NCBI GenBank assembly: GCA_028284125.1 | Contig: JANQSI010000011.1 | Location: 1 to 39,638, forward strand | Origin: Cyclobacteriaceae bacterium | GTDB taxonomy: Bacteria > Bacteroidota > Bacteroidia > Cytophagales > Cyclobacteriaceae | Direction: 5' to 3' | DNA length: 39,638 nt | Part shown: piece by piece, positions 7,304-16,351 of the stretch | Position numbering within the stretch: position 1 is the stretch's first letter | Layout of the letters: each line of letters starts with the position of its first letter | The notes under the pieces: model-generated | Databases searched by the model: none | Told to the model about the DNA's origin: nothing | Seen by the model: only the letters and a program-made list of their open reading frames with translations | Made by a program: the position numbers and the translations under genes

Positions 7304-7317
7304 TTATGCATGCATAA
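7304..7317. promoter_or_regulatory. 14-bp palindrome, candidate operator (second copy)
   Basis: TTATGCATGCATAA is a perfect palindrome 57 bases upstream of the small membrane protein ATG. It shares the 12-base core TATGCATGCATA with the site at 279-294. The spacing fits a promoter-proximal operator, but no clean -7 element was found beside it. Confidence 0.35.
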
Positions 7318-7615
7318 CATCAACTGCCAAAGGGAAACTTTTAACATTCACCTAATGTTTTAATATTCAATCTAATCCCCTAATAATCAATGACATACAA
7401 AGAAATATCCCTTTAATTACCAGAAATCAAGATAAACGCAGGAATCACCCCAAGGTTACAACTTTTTTCGTTTAAAATATGCGTTTTTCGGTCAGAAAGA
7501 CCGTTTTCGGGACCAAACCGAAAAAATTTCTGATGAGCTCCTGATTTCACCTCGATTCTGTCTAAAGCAACGTAAGATTTTCAATTTTCTTACAATGAAA
7601 GGATGCTATTTAGGC
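7318..7615. other. Non-coding stretch with nested inverted repeats
   Basis: No gene is seen here. A small hairpin lies at 7343-7359 (AACATT/AATGTT). CGGTC-AGAAA-GACCG forms a hairpin at 7489-7503 and is flanked by a wider pair, TTTTTCGGT (7484-7492) and ACCGAAAAA (7517-7525), which could form an alternative fold. Another weak hairpin at 7572-7593 (GTAAGA/TCTTAC) lies 22 bases past the stop of the giant protein gene. These may end that minus-strand transcript; none has a convincing T tract on that strand. Confidence 0.4.
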
Positions 7616-10600
7616 TCAAAAATCCCTCCCCACAACCACTGTCTCCTTAATCACATCTGAATTACCAGAACTATCAAATACTTCAAAGAGAACAACGTAA
7701 TACCCTATGCGAGTCATTTCACCAGAATTGGTTGTGCCGTCCCAACGTACAAAGCCATCTGTTGAGAGAAGTGCTCCTTCTGCGATTTTTTTAATCATTC
7801 TTCCAGCTTGATCATAGATGGTAATATTGGCAAATTTTCCAGGTAGGTCAAATCGGTAGTTGATGGTTGTGAAATCTCGACCTGATCCTGAATTACCTGG
7901 AATGAATACTTTGGGTTCTATTTCAACACTCCCAGTAGTCACACCCTGATTTGAAGTAGCTTGCGAGTTAGGTCCACCTGGGGTGGCAAAGCCAGCCGCA
8001 CTTGCAGCCGATCGCCAGTTATTGGGATCATTGGTTTCAGAAACAAATGAGATTCTTTCTAAAGAAACCCCATCGTCATTTTCCAGAAGGTCATAATGGA
8101 ATTCATCCTCGTACCGAAAGAGTTCTTGAATTTCTCCTAATGAGTTCAAGAGAACTACGTTACCTGTATCATTGGCATAGGTTGGTAAGGAAGCAATCTG
8201 ATAGATGTTTTCTATATCGGCCTGTGGATAATTATCAAACAATACCTCTACATCAGTAGTGAATGCAAAGTATTCTCCAGGGCCCATTACAATTTGACCT
8301 GAAATTAGTTTTTCATCACTTACTCCAACGTCTGTGATTCTAGCCAATTGCCACTGGTCTAGGTCTATATAGTTTGTAGAAGCATTATATAATTCCACAA
8401 AATCTACACCGTTCGTTCTAGGATTGAACAGTACTTCACTAAGAAGAATATCACCAAGGATTGGGTCAGAAGACAGAACAACAATCAGATTATTCTCTTG
8501 AACTTCATTTCCATTACAATCAAAAATCCCAGTCAATTGAAATGTGTGGGGTACGCTTTCTGTCAAGCTTTCCTCTAAGGAAATAGAAATGGATTTTGGA
8601 AAGTTGTAGTCAAAACCAATTGATTCGACAATCAGGTCAGGGTCGAACGAGATCAAACCTATTCCAACCATTGGATCAAGATTCTCATTTAAATCGATTC
8701 GAATTGCATCAGCTGATAAAACAATTACCTCGGTAACTTCAGGACCAAAATTATCGGGAACATTTTCACTAATTGAATTTGCCAAACCAGGTGTACCTCC
8801 ACTAGCATTGCCAGAACTCCCCCAGTTAAATTCTTCCATACAAGGATTAGAAATGTCTCTAATTTCTAGCGAATACCCACCATCAGATTTTTCGTCATCA
8901 TGCCAATCATTTGTGTAGTTCACTGAGAAAATAAGGTTTTCTTCCATCGATAGATACAACTGTTCACCAGCATTACTCAAAGATGGAAAACCAGAAATTC
9001 CAATCACATCTACTCCGGGAAATGATGAAACGTTCGAAGTGGATGTAACAACATAGTACTCACCCGGCAATAATGAGGCAGGAGGAAATTGCGAAACATT
9101 GTTGGCATCAGAGAACATCAAATTTTCTGTCTTCAGAATTGCGTTAGAAGTGGTGTTGTGTATCTCAATGAATTCTACCTCAGGAAGTCCACTTGATGGT
9201 TCAGGATCACTGAAAATTTCTGTAATAATTATTTCGTTAAATGCTGGATCTCTTCCTATTCCAAAGTTTATTTGGATCTCATTTATCAAATTACCCCAAC
9301 AGTCGGTTACTCCATATACATTCATTTCATAGACCAATCCAGCTTCAAGATTTTCGCCGAAAAAGAGATCTACATTCGTTGGCAGTATCCCAACATTGAT
9401 TGTTGAAACAGTCAAATTTGATACTTGATATGTTCCATTCATCAAGCTCAATGCATCCATAGTTTCGGAAAAATTAATAGTAAGGCTTTGATCAAAATTG
9501 AATGAGACAATGGTCGGAGGTTTTGTGTCAGGCGTATTGTCAAAAACAGAATTAATCTGCCCTGGTGTGCTTCCTTCATTAACAATAGATGTAGAATAGC
9601 TATTCTCAGAAATGCATGGATCATTCGGATTCACAAGTTCCGCACTTTTACCCAGTTCTGATTCACTATAGGATAACTCAAAAATGACCGCTCCGCTTTC
9701 ATCTTTTACAACAATATCATCCGATGAATTATTCAGTGACCTGAATCCTGGAACTACTAAAACTTCCCCAAGCCCTTCAAACAACTCCGGATTGTCATCA
9801 GGAATGAGGATCAGCAGTTCATTTGGTCCGAAAATTTTAGATGGTAAGTATCCTGATGTGCCAGAAGCATCACTCATCGTCCAATTCTCCAGGTCAAAAT
9901 AATTAGAAGAATTATTCAGTAGTTCAATGAATTCACCATTTATAACTCCACTCTCATTCAAAGGATTTGCCATGAACTCATTCACCAAAATATCTCCTTG
10001 TTCTGGATTCACTGTTTCAATGAACACAAATTCAATTGATGTGTTTACTTTGATCACATTTCCAGAAAGGTCCTGAATATTGTTAATAGTTAATGATCGG
10101 TTTTCCGTGGATACTAACTCAGATACAAAAAGATTTACTGTGGATTTACTTACCTGTTCAAATTGTACCGAATCGATAGAGATCCCTCCATCAATAGAGT
10201 AGTTGGTAATATTTTCTGCACTTATGGAAGAGATCGGCTCACTGAAGAATAACTTCAGTTTGGTAGCAGATATCACTTGAAGTTCAGTGATAACTGGCTT
10301 TGTTGTATCAGGTGTGTCATCAAAAATAGAGTTTTGTTTTCCAGGTGTACCTCCATCCGGGTCTATGGAAAGGCTATAATTGTTTTCGGAAAAATCAGGA
10401 CCGTCTGGATTGATCAATTCTGTACATATACCAGAGGTAGCTGAGGAATAACTTATTGAGAATATATCAATCGTGTCTGCACTCGTGATTGTAATATCAT
10501 CCCCACTGTTGTTGAGTGCAGGGAAACCTCCAACTTCAACCACATCTCCAAAAAATGAAAACAGTATCCCATTGTCTTTTTCGGTCAGTATAACAAGTGA

Positions 10601-13291
10601 GTCCGGTCTCAATATGAATGATGCTATGCTGGAGGATGTATTGGAGGCATCACTTATTGTCCAATCTTGAAGATCAATGAATTTATCTGAGACATTTAAT
10701 AGTTCAATAAATTCAGCATTCGGAATTCCAGATTCCTTACTGGGAATTGCATAAAATTCATTGATCAAAACATCCCCGGCTACAGCTTCTTCAGTTTCTA
10801 TGTATTCAAAATCAATAGTTGAGTTATCAATGATTACATTTCCAGATAAATCCTGGACATCATTGATCGTTAATGTTCGAATTTCACCAGAAACAAGTGG
10901 AGTAACGGCTAAGTGAATAATCGAATTGTCATTCTCATCATGTCTGGCAATAGTTACCGCAATTCCACCATCAATAGAATAACTTAAAATCGATTCAGAA
11001 GTAGTCTTATCGATGGGTTCATCAAAAATGATATCCAATTCAGTGGAAGAAATGATTACTACTGTGGATATTACTGGGCTTGTTGTGTCGGGTGTGTCAT
11101 CAAAAATCGAGTTTTGTTCTCCGGGTGTGCCTCCATTTGGGTCAATGGACTGACCATAATTGTTTTGTGAATAGTCTGGACCATTTGGGTTAATTAGTTC
11201 CGTACTTATCCCCGATGTTACCGAAGTGTAATTGAGTGAAAAAATATCAACTCCACTCTCATTTGTGATTGTAAGATCATCACCACCATTATTAAGAGAA
11301 CGGTAACTAGGAACTTCTAGAACATTACCCAATAAAATGAAAGGAGATCCCTCTCCAGAAGCTGTGAGAATCACAAGTCCACCTGGTCTCAAAATATGAG
11401 GAGGAAACGAGCCAGAAATGCCAGTTGCATCACTAAAAGTCCAATTCTCAAGATTTATAAACTTGTCAGAAACATTTAAAAGTTCAATGAATTCAGCATT
11501 TGGAATCCCAGCCTCGTCGTTTGGAATTGCATAAAATTCATTGATCAAAACATCTCCGGCAACAGCTTCTTCAGTTTCTATGTATTCAAAATCAACCATT
11601 GAGTTATCCATGATTACATTTCCAGATAAATCCTGAACATCATTGATTGTTAATGTTCGAATTTCACCAGAAACAAGTGGAGTAACGGCTAAGTGAATAA
11701 TCGAATTGTCATTCTCATCACGTATGGCAGTAGTTACCGCAATTCCTCCATCAATAGCATAACTTAAGATCGATTCAGAAGTAGTCTTATCGATTGGTTC
11801 ATTAAAAATGATATCTAGTTCAGTGGAAGAAATGATTACTATGCTGGATATTATAGGGCTTGTTGTGTCAGGTGTGTCATCAAAAATCGAGTTTTGTTCT
11901 CCCGGAGTTCCACCTTCAAGATCGGTTGAAAGACCATAATTGTTTTGTGAATAATCCGGTCCATTCGGATTAATGAGTTCTGTGCTTATTCCTCCGGTTG
12001 ATCCTTGGAAAGCTACGCCATGGATTTGACTCTCATTGTCATCTTTTAATGTAATAGAGTCAGCACTTGAATTACTCAAGCTTAATGTAGATATGGTCAA
12101 TACATTAGAAAAGGAAGAAAAAAGAGCCTCATCATTATCATCAACGATAATCACGTAAGAATTTGGATTGAATTGATAGTTCCCCAACGTTTGTCCGTCT
12201 AATATCCAATTCTCTAGATTCAAAAATTTGTCGCTTCGATTGTATAACTCCACAAACTCAGCATCTGGAAGTCCAATAACAGGATTGGGATCGGGCATGA
12301 ATTCGTTAACAACAACATCAAATTCAACAGCTTCTTCAAAAACCAAATACTGAAACACGTGCTGACTGTTGGTAGCAATCACATTTCCACTTTCATCTTC
12401 TATGTTATTGATGGTGATGACGTATGTAGCACCATTAGTCATAACTTCAGTTGTTAAATGAACGAGTTTTGGATTTAATGAATCCGTGGAGACTGTAGTA
12501 ATGGTGATACCATCTAAGACATAGTTGCTGACTGATTCAGCCGTTGTCTGATCTATTGGTTCATTGAATGCTACTTCAATCTGTGTATCTGAAACTGCAG
12601 TTACCGACTGAATGAATGGAGGATCAATATCCGAAGGTGTCGATCCTGTGATTTCGAAATCGTCAAAAAAGAAACTTGTACTTCTCGTACTGGAGTAATC
12701 ACATAGAATTCCAAAATAAGCTGATTCTTCAAAATCTGTATTACTAGATGTTCCTTCCGAAATGAAGTTGTTACCTCCTGACGTATCAACAAGCAGTTCC
12801 CAATTACCAATATCGTCACGCGTTACCCTGACTGAAACAAAAGCCGAGCTTGATTGAGTAACGTCATCGGTTCCATCGATTAATGGAGTTGATGAAGTGG
12901 TTGAATAAAGACTTACTTCATCATTTGTATTGCCAACTAAAACATAGTACCCATTCGGGTCACTTTCAAGATCAGCTTTATCAGAAACTAAATAGATAAA
13001 CATCTTATTAGACCCTGACAATCCACCTGAAGAAAGGCCGTCGAAACCCACTTTAAATTCCCACACAGCATTTTCAATAACCGCTGAGGGTAAACTCAGG
13101 TAAGATTCATTATTTGACGAAGGGCTAAGGTTATTTAGCCTAAGCTGGTTTGATGCATCTATTACAAATTCCGAATCATGTCCTGACCAAATAGGATTGG
13201 ATGTAAAATCTCCATCCGAAAATGCATCAGAGACTTGAGCTCGAAGTGTATTAGTGGTGACGAGAAATAGTGCTACTAGTATTCTCGCCAT
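7616..13291 (-). CDS. Giant secreted lamin-tail-domain repeat protein, likely T9SS cargo
   Basis: The 1891-residue protein starts with a signal peptide (MARILVALFLVTTNTLRAQ). A lectin-like or LamG-like N-terminal domain spans about 20-215. Alternating Ig-like domains (for example PPFIQSVTAVSDTQIEVAFNEPID near 224) and six lamin-tail domains follow, the latter starting near residues 325, 580, 840, 1100, 1353 and 1613 (core xVxNEFM...PxAEFIEL.N.S). The last 95 residues (VFIPGNSGSG ... ITIYDQAGRMIKKI ... RWDGTTNSGE) form a FlgD-like Ig domain, of a kind found at the C-terminus of T9SS-exported proteins. An extracellular or surface location is therefore expected. No catalytic domain is seen; adhesion or matrix binding is the likely role. 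Two neighbouring units are nearly identical in DNA. Confidence 0.88.
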   Translation of the reverse strand: MARILVALFLVTTNTLRAQVSDAFSDGDFTSNPIWSGHDSEFVIDASNQLRLNNLSPSSNNESYLSLPSAVIENAVWEFKVGFDGLSSGGLSGSNKMFIYLVSDKADLESDPNGYYVLVGNTNDEVSLYSTTSSTPLIDGTDDVTQSSSAFVSVRVTRDDIGNWELLVDTSGGNNFISEGTSSNTDFEESAYFGILCDYSSTRSTSFFFDDFEITGSTPSDIDPPFIQSVTAVSDTQIEVAFNEPIDQTTAESVSNYVLDGITITTVSTDSLNPKLVHLTTEVMTNGATYVITINNIEDESGNVIATNSQHVFQYLVFEEAVEFDVVVNEFMPDPNPVIGLPDAEFVELYNRSDKFLNLENWILDGQTLGNYQFNPNSYVIIVDDNDEALFSSFSNVLTISTLSLSNSSADSITLKDDNESQIHGVAFQGSTGGISTELINPNGPDYSQNNYGLSTDLEGGTPGEQNSIFDDTPDTTSPIISSIVIISSTELDIIFNEPIDKTTSESILSYAIDGGIAVTTAIRDENDNSIIHLAVTPLVSGEIRTLTINDVQDLSGNVIMDNSMVDFEYIETEEAVAGDVLINEFYAIPNDEAGIPNAEFIELLNVSDKFINLENWTFSDATGISGSFPPHILRPGGLVILTASGEGSPFILLGNVLEVPSYRSLNNGGDDLTITNESGVDIFSLNYTSVTSGISTELINPNGPDYSQNNYGQSIDPNGGTPGEQNSIFDDTPDTTSPVISTVVIISSTELDIIFDEPIDKTTSESILSYSIDGGIAVTIARHDENDNSIIHLAVTPLVSGEIRTLTINDVQDLSGNVIIDNSTIDFEYIETEEAVAGDVLINEFYAIPSKESGIPNAEFIELLNVSDKFIDLQDWTISDASNTSSSIASFILRPDSLVILTEKDNGILFSFFGDVVEVGGFPALNNSGDDITITSADTIDIFSISYSSATSGICTELINPDGPDFSENNYSLSIDPDGGTPGKQNSIFDDTPDTTKPVITELQVISATKLKLFFSEPISSISAENITNYSIDGGISIDSVQFEQVSKSTVNLFVSELVSTENRSLTINNIQDLSGNVIKVNTSIEFVFIETVNPEQGDILVNEFMANPLNESGVINGEFIELLNNSSNYFDLENWTMSDASGTSGYLPSKIFGPNELLILIPDDNPELFEGLGEVLVVPGFRSLNNSSDDIVVKDESGAVIFELSYSESELGKSAELVNPNDPCISENSYSTSIVNEGSTPGQINSVFDNTPDTKPPTIVSFNFDQSLTINFSETMDALSLMNGTYQVSNLTVSTINVGILPTNVDLFFGENLEAGLVYEMNVYGVTDCWGNLINEIQINFGIGRDPAFNEIIITEIFSDPEPSSGLPEVEFIEIHNTTSNAILKTENLMFSDANNVSQFPPASLLPGEYYVVTSTSNVSSFPGVDVIGISGFPSLSNAGEQLYLSMEENLIFSVNYTNDWHDDEKSDGGYSLEIRDISNPCMEEFNWGSSGNASGGTPGLANSISENVPDNFGPEVTEVIVLSADAIRIDLNENLDPMVGIGLISFDPDLIVESIGFDYNFPKSISISLEESLTESVPHTFQLTGIFDCNGNEVQENNLIVVLSSDPILGDILLSEVLFNPRTNGVDFVELYNASTNYIDLDQWQLARITDVGVSDEKLISGQIVMGPGEYFAFTTDVEVLFDNYPQADIENIYQIASLPTYANDTGNVVLLNSLGEIQELFRYEDEFHYDLLENDDGVSLERISFVSETNDPNNWRSAASAAGFATPGGPNSQATSNQGVTTGSVEIEPKVFIPGNSGSGRDFTTINYRFDLPGKFANITIYDQAGRMIKKIAEGALLSTDGFVRWDGTTNSGEMTRIGYYVVLFEVFDSSGNSDVIKETVVVGRDF
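10741..11100 (-). repeat. Intragenic tandem repeat, copy A (780-bp period)
   Basis: These 360 bases align without gaps to 11521-11880, with about 25 differences by eye. The period is 780 bases, or 260 codons: one Ig-like plus one lamin-tail domain. A third, more diverged unit starts 780 bases further along (near 10311). The DNA-level similarity points to recent duplication or gene conversion. Confidence 0.85.
11521..11880 (-). repeat. Intragenic tandem repeat, copy B
   Basis: Partner of 10741-11100. Both cover the end of one Ig-like domain, the linker ETEEAVAGDVLINEFYAIP and the start of the following lamin-tail domain. Outside this core the two units diverge faster, for example from 11101 against 11881. 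Confidence 0.85.
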
Positions 13292-13323
13292 CTTCTTGTT
13301 GTTATTTCAGGTATTAAATGTAC

Positions 13324-13331
13324 TAGTTTTG
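13324..13331 (+). promoter_or_regulatory. Candidate asd -7 promoter element
   Basis: TAGTTTTG is an exact TAnnTTTG match ending 33 bases before the asd ATG, in the 73-base divergent gap with the giant protein gene. A TTGTTG at 13296-13301 lies about 22 bases upstream and could act as the -33 region. For the opposite strand only a near match, TACATTTA (13316-13323), is seen. Confidence 0.5.
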
Positions 13332-13364
13332 CAGCTTAGATTTTACTATTTCTGTTAAGCAATC

Positions 13365-14357
13365 ATGAAAGTAGCATTGGTGGGGGCCACTGGCCTGGTC
13401 GGACAAAAAATGTTGGAAATACTAGAAGAGCGCAACTTCCCCGTGGAAGAATTGATCCCGGTCGCTTCCGAGCGGTCCGTGGGCAAAAAGATCGCATTTA
13501 AAGGCGATTCCTATGAAGTAATCTCTATGCAGGATGCGATTGAAGCTAAACCAGACATTGCTCTTTTCTCAGCAGGCGGCAGCACTTCTTTGGAATTTGC
13601 GCCAAAGTTTGCTGAGGCTGGAGCGGTCGTGATTGACAATTCCTCGGCCTGGCGAATGGATCTCTCCAAAAAATTAATCGTACCGGAAGTGAATGGAGAA
13701 GTCCTCAGAATTGACGATCGAATCATCGCCAATCCCAACTGCTCCACGATTCAGATGGTCGTGGCATTGAAGCCTTTGCATGAGGCTTACCACATCAAGC
13801 GAATTGTTGTTTCAACCTATCAATCAGTTACCGGATCAGGAAAAGGTGCGGTGGATCAACTGTATGGCGAGCGTGAAGGCAAAGACATTCAAAAAGTCTA
13901 CCCGCACCCCATTGATCTGAATGCACTTCCACACATTGATGTGTTCCAGGAAAATGGTTACACGAAGGAGGAAATGAAAATGGTCAATGAAACGAAAAAA
14001 ATCTTTGGTGACGATTCGATTCAGGTAACTTCTACCTGTGTAAGAATTCCAGCCATGGGTGGCCATTCGGAATCTGTGAATGTGGAATTCGAAAAGGACT
14101 TTGAACTGAATGAAGTAATAGGACTATTAAATAATGCTTCAGGAGTTACAGTTGTGGACAATCCATCTGAAAATGAGTACCCAATGCCCATTGATGCCGA
14201 GGGAAAAGACGATGTTTTTGTCGGACGGATCAGAAGGGACGAAACACAAGGTAATACATTGAACCTCTGGATTGTTTCAGACAATCTAAGAAAAGGAGCT
14301 GCTACGAATGCCGTCCAGATTGCAGAGTACATGATGGAACATAGCCTAGTTTATTGA
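13365..14357 (+). CDS. asd: Aspartate-semialdehyde dehydrogenase
   Basis: The enzyme reduces L-aspartyl-4-phosphate to aspartate semialdehyde with NADPH, the branch point to lysine, diaminopimelate (peptidoglycan), threonine and methionine. The nucleotide-binding motif GATGLVGQ lies at residues 7-14. The catalytic cysteine is Cys126 in NPNCSTIQ, and the general-base histidine is probably His234 in RIPAMGGHSE. The length of 330 is normal. The ATG gives the standard N-terminus MKVALVGATG. The gene has its own candidate promoter and is followed 43 bases later by a methyltransferase gene that may be cotranscribed. Confidence 0.97.
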   Translation: MKVALVGATGLVGQKMLEILEERNFPVEELIPVASERSVGKKIAFKGDSYEVISMQDAIEAKPDIALFSAGGSTSLEFAPKFAEAGAVVIDNSSAWRMDLSKKLIVPEVNGEVLRIDDRIIANPNCSTIQMVVALKPLHEAYHIKRIVVSTYQSVTGSGKGAVDQLYGEREGKDIQKVYPHPIDLNALPHIDVFQENGYTKEEMKMVNETKKIFGDDSIQVTSTCVRIPAMGGHSESVNVEFEKDFELNEVIGLLNNASGVTVVDNPSENEYPMPIDAEGKDDVFVGRIRRDETQGNTLNLWIVSDNLRKGAATNAVQIAEYMMEHSLVY

Positions 14358-14400
14358 ATGAAGGAATGAGTGAATTTTGAATGTATGAAGGAATTGATGA

Positions 14401-15612
14401 ATGAGTGAATGGAAGGAATTGCTAGATTTTCTGAGTAAAACTGAAATCAAAAATTTCATTCAAGAGCACATCGATTCGGACATCAACAAACTTTTACTCA
14501 ATCATCCATCAACCATAGCTCCATATGCCAAAGAAATTGTGGCGCAAATTCAAGCGCGTCAAAAAGCCAAAAGAAAACTTGATCCCTGGGCTTCCAACTT
14601 TGACTTGATTTTTCCGCCACCCATTTCCGTGGAACAAGCGTCATCGGAACAAACGGCCAACTACAAGAAATCCGTCTACAGTGGCAATCACTTGGTGGAC
14701 CTCACTGGTGGAATGGGAGTCGATACGATTACCCTCAGCGATCACTTTGAATCAACTATTTACATCGAACAGCAAGAGCAATTGGTTGAAATCTTCAAAC
14801 ATAATTGTAAGGTGTTGAGCAAAACGATTGAAACTCAATACATATCCGCTGAATCATATCTGGATCAGGTAAATAAAAAGAATGACATTTCATTTTACCT
14901 TGATCCAGCCAGAAGAGATGAAGCAAAAAACAAAGTATTCAACCTGGAAGATTGTTCTCCAAACATGGTCGAATTACAGGCTCAGCTAAAGGAAATCGGA
15001 GGCAAAGTGCTGGTCAAATTATCCCCGTTTCTCGACATCAAACTGACACTCAAAAAGCTGAGCAATATCAAAGAAGTTCATGTTGTTTCGGTGAAAAATG
15101 AATGCAAAGAAGTGTTGGTTTTAATCGATTATTCGTTCTCGGGTGAGCCAGATATAAAGACTGTGAATTTCGACCATTCAAACCAAACATTTAATTTCAA
15201 AATCTCGGAAGAAACAACTGCCCAAGCTTCATTTGGCCAATCAAAAAAATACCTTCTAGAACCCAACGCATCTATATTAAAAGCTGGAGCTTTCAATCAG
15301 GTTGCCGTCCATTTTGACGTAGAAAAGCTTCATTCGAATACACATCTCTATACTTCAGAAAAGATTGTTCCCAATTGGCCAGGAAGAACTTTCGAGATCG
15401 TTGACCCTCATCCAGATAAAAACTCCATTAATCAATTTGCTGAAAATGGATTCATTAACGTGATCACCAGAAACTATCCTTTGTCTCCTGCCGCCTTAAA
15501 GAAAAAAAACAAAGTGAGAGATGGTGGTGAATTCTTTTTGATGGGTTTTCTTGATGTTAGCAACAAAAACAACCTGGTAATCGCTAAAAGGGTCCATTCA
15601 ACAATTGACTAA
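14401..15612 (+). CDS. Class I SAM methyltransferase with THUMP-like domain
   Basis: The 403-residue protein matches a Bacteroidota family with a helical N-terminal region (about 1-90), a Rossmann methyltransferase core and a C-terminal THUMP-like domain (from about 330, ending MGFLDVSNKNNLVIAKRV). The SAM-binding motif VDLTGGMGVDT is at 99-109, and YLDPARR at 167-172 occupies the position of the catalytic motif IV. THUMP-type domains bind RNA, so an RNA target (tRNA or rRNA) is likely but not established. The start is among short GAATGA-type repeats; ATG at 14401 gives a full-length protein. Confidence 0.82.
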   Translation: MSEWKELLDFLSKTEIKNFIQEHIDSDINKLLLNHPSTIAPYAKEIVAQIQARQKAKRKLDPWASNFDLIFPPPISVEQASSEQTANYKKSVYSGNHLVDLTGGMGVDTITLSDHFESTIYIEQQEQLVEIFKHNCKVLSKTIETQYISAESYLDQVNKKNDISFYLDPARRDEAKNKVFNLEDCSPNMVELQAQLKEIGGKVLVKLSPFLDIKLTLKKLSNIKEVHVVSVKNECKEVLVLIDYSFSGEPDIKTVNFDHSNQTFNFKISEETTAQASFGQSKKYLLEPNASILKAGAFNQVAVHFDVEKLHSNTHLYTSEKIVPNWPGRTFEIVDPHPDKNSINQFAENGFINVITRNYPLSPAALKKKNKVRDGGEFFLMGFLDVSNKNNLVIAKRVHSTID

Positions 15613-15627
15613 CTTGTCACGGTTTGC

Positions 15628-16350
15628 ATGGCGTATTGGTTTAAATATTTCAGAGTTTGGGCGATAATAAAAAGGAAATCAGCTTATCGGCTGCTATTCA
15701 ATACAAATCTTGACTACACAAAATTTGCCATTGTTTGTACGTCTAGATCAGGCTCCACCTGGCTTCACACGCTTCTCAACTCTCATCCATTCATCATTTC
15801 CAAAGGTGAAATCGTATTGAGAAAACATAAGCTCAATCAAGACTTCAGTATGGGAAAGGACGTCTATCATTTGCATGCCTCCCCAATTGAAGCTGTTGGT
15901 CTCAAAGTGTTTTATGGGTTGGAAAACGACATCTATAATGGTGCTTTACAGGAACTTAAAGCCGATACAACCATTAAGGTGATCCACTTAGCAAGAAAGG
16001 ATCGCCTTGCTCAATTCGTTTCTCTTCAACATGCCAAGCGGAGTAAAGAATGGAGTTATCAAACTTCGGAAGAAACTCGTCCATTAAGAATAGATTTAGC
16101 AGCATTTCAGCAGTTCGAAGAACAACAATCAAAACTTCAGGCTGAAATTGATCAGGAGTTTAGTGGTAGAATTCTCAACATTTCATATGAAGACCTAATT
16201 TCCTGGCAAAGTGAGACATTGGAATCCGTACAGCAATTTCTAGGTGTTAAAAAAAAGAAGCTGTTTTCTGCCTTGAAGAAACAATCAACCTTGCCATTAA
16301 GTGAGCAAGTGGAGAATTGGTCGGATTTTGAAAATATTGTTTATAAGTGA
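15628..16350 (+). CDS. Sulfotransferase-family protein
   Basis: This 240-residue protein would transfer sulfate from PAPS to a hydroxyl or amine. The 5'-phosphosulfate-binding loop CTSRSGSTWLHTLLNSHP is at about 37-54. A 3'-phosphate-binding segment follows near residues 120-138 (HLARKDRLAQFVSLQHAK). Bacterial relatives act on lipids, polysaccharides or small molecules; the acceptor cannot be read here. No cysQ or other sulfate-assimilation gene is nearby. It follows the THUMP-like methyltransferase by 15 bases, so the two are probably cotranscribed. It ends one base before the convergent OMP gene, with no room for an ordinary terminator. Confidence 0.8.
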   Translation: MAYWFKYFRVWAIIKRKSAYRLLFNTNLDYTKFAIVCTSRSGSTWLHTLLNSHPFIISKGEIVLRKHKLNQDFSMGKDVYHLHASPIEAVGLKVFYGLENDIYNGALQELKADTTIKVIHLARKDRLAQFVSLQHAKRSKEWSYQTSEETRPLRIDLAAFQQFEEQQSKLQAEIDQEFSGRILNISYEDLISWQSETLESVQQFLGVKKKKLFSALKKQSTLPLSEQVENWSDFENIVYK

Positions 16351-16351
16351 T

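Noticed and set aside
7530-7560. CTGATGAG as a hammerhead ribozyme core
   Set aside because: No matching GAAA core or three-stem arrangement is found around it.
9500-12320. Regularly spaced repeats as CRISPR
   Set aside because: The period is 780 bases, in frame within one coding gene, with diverging units; it is a protein-domain repeat.
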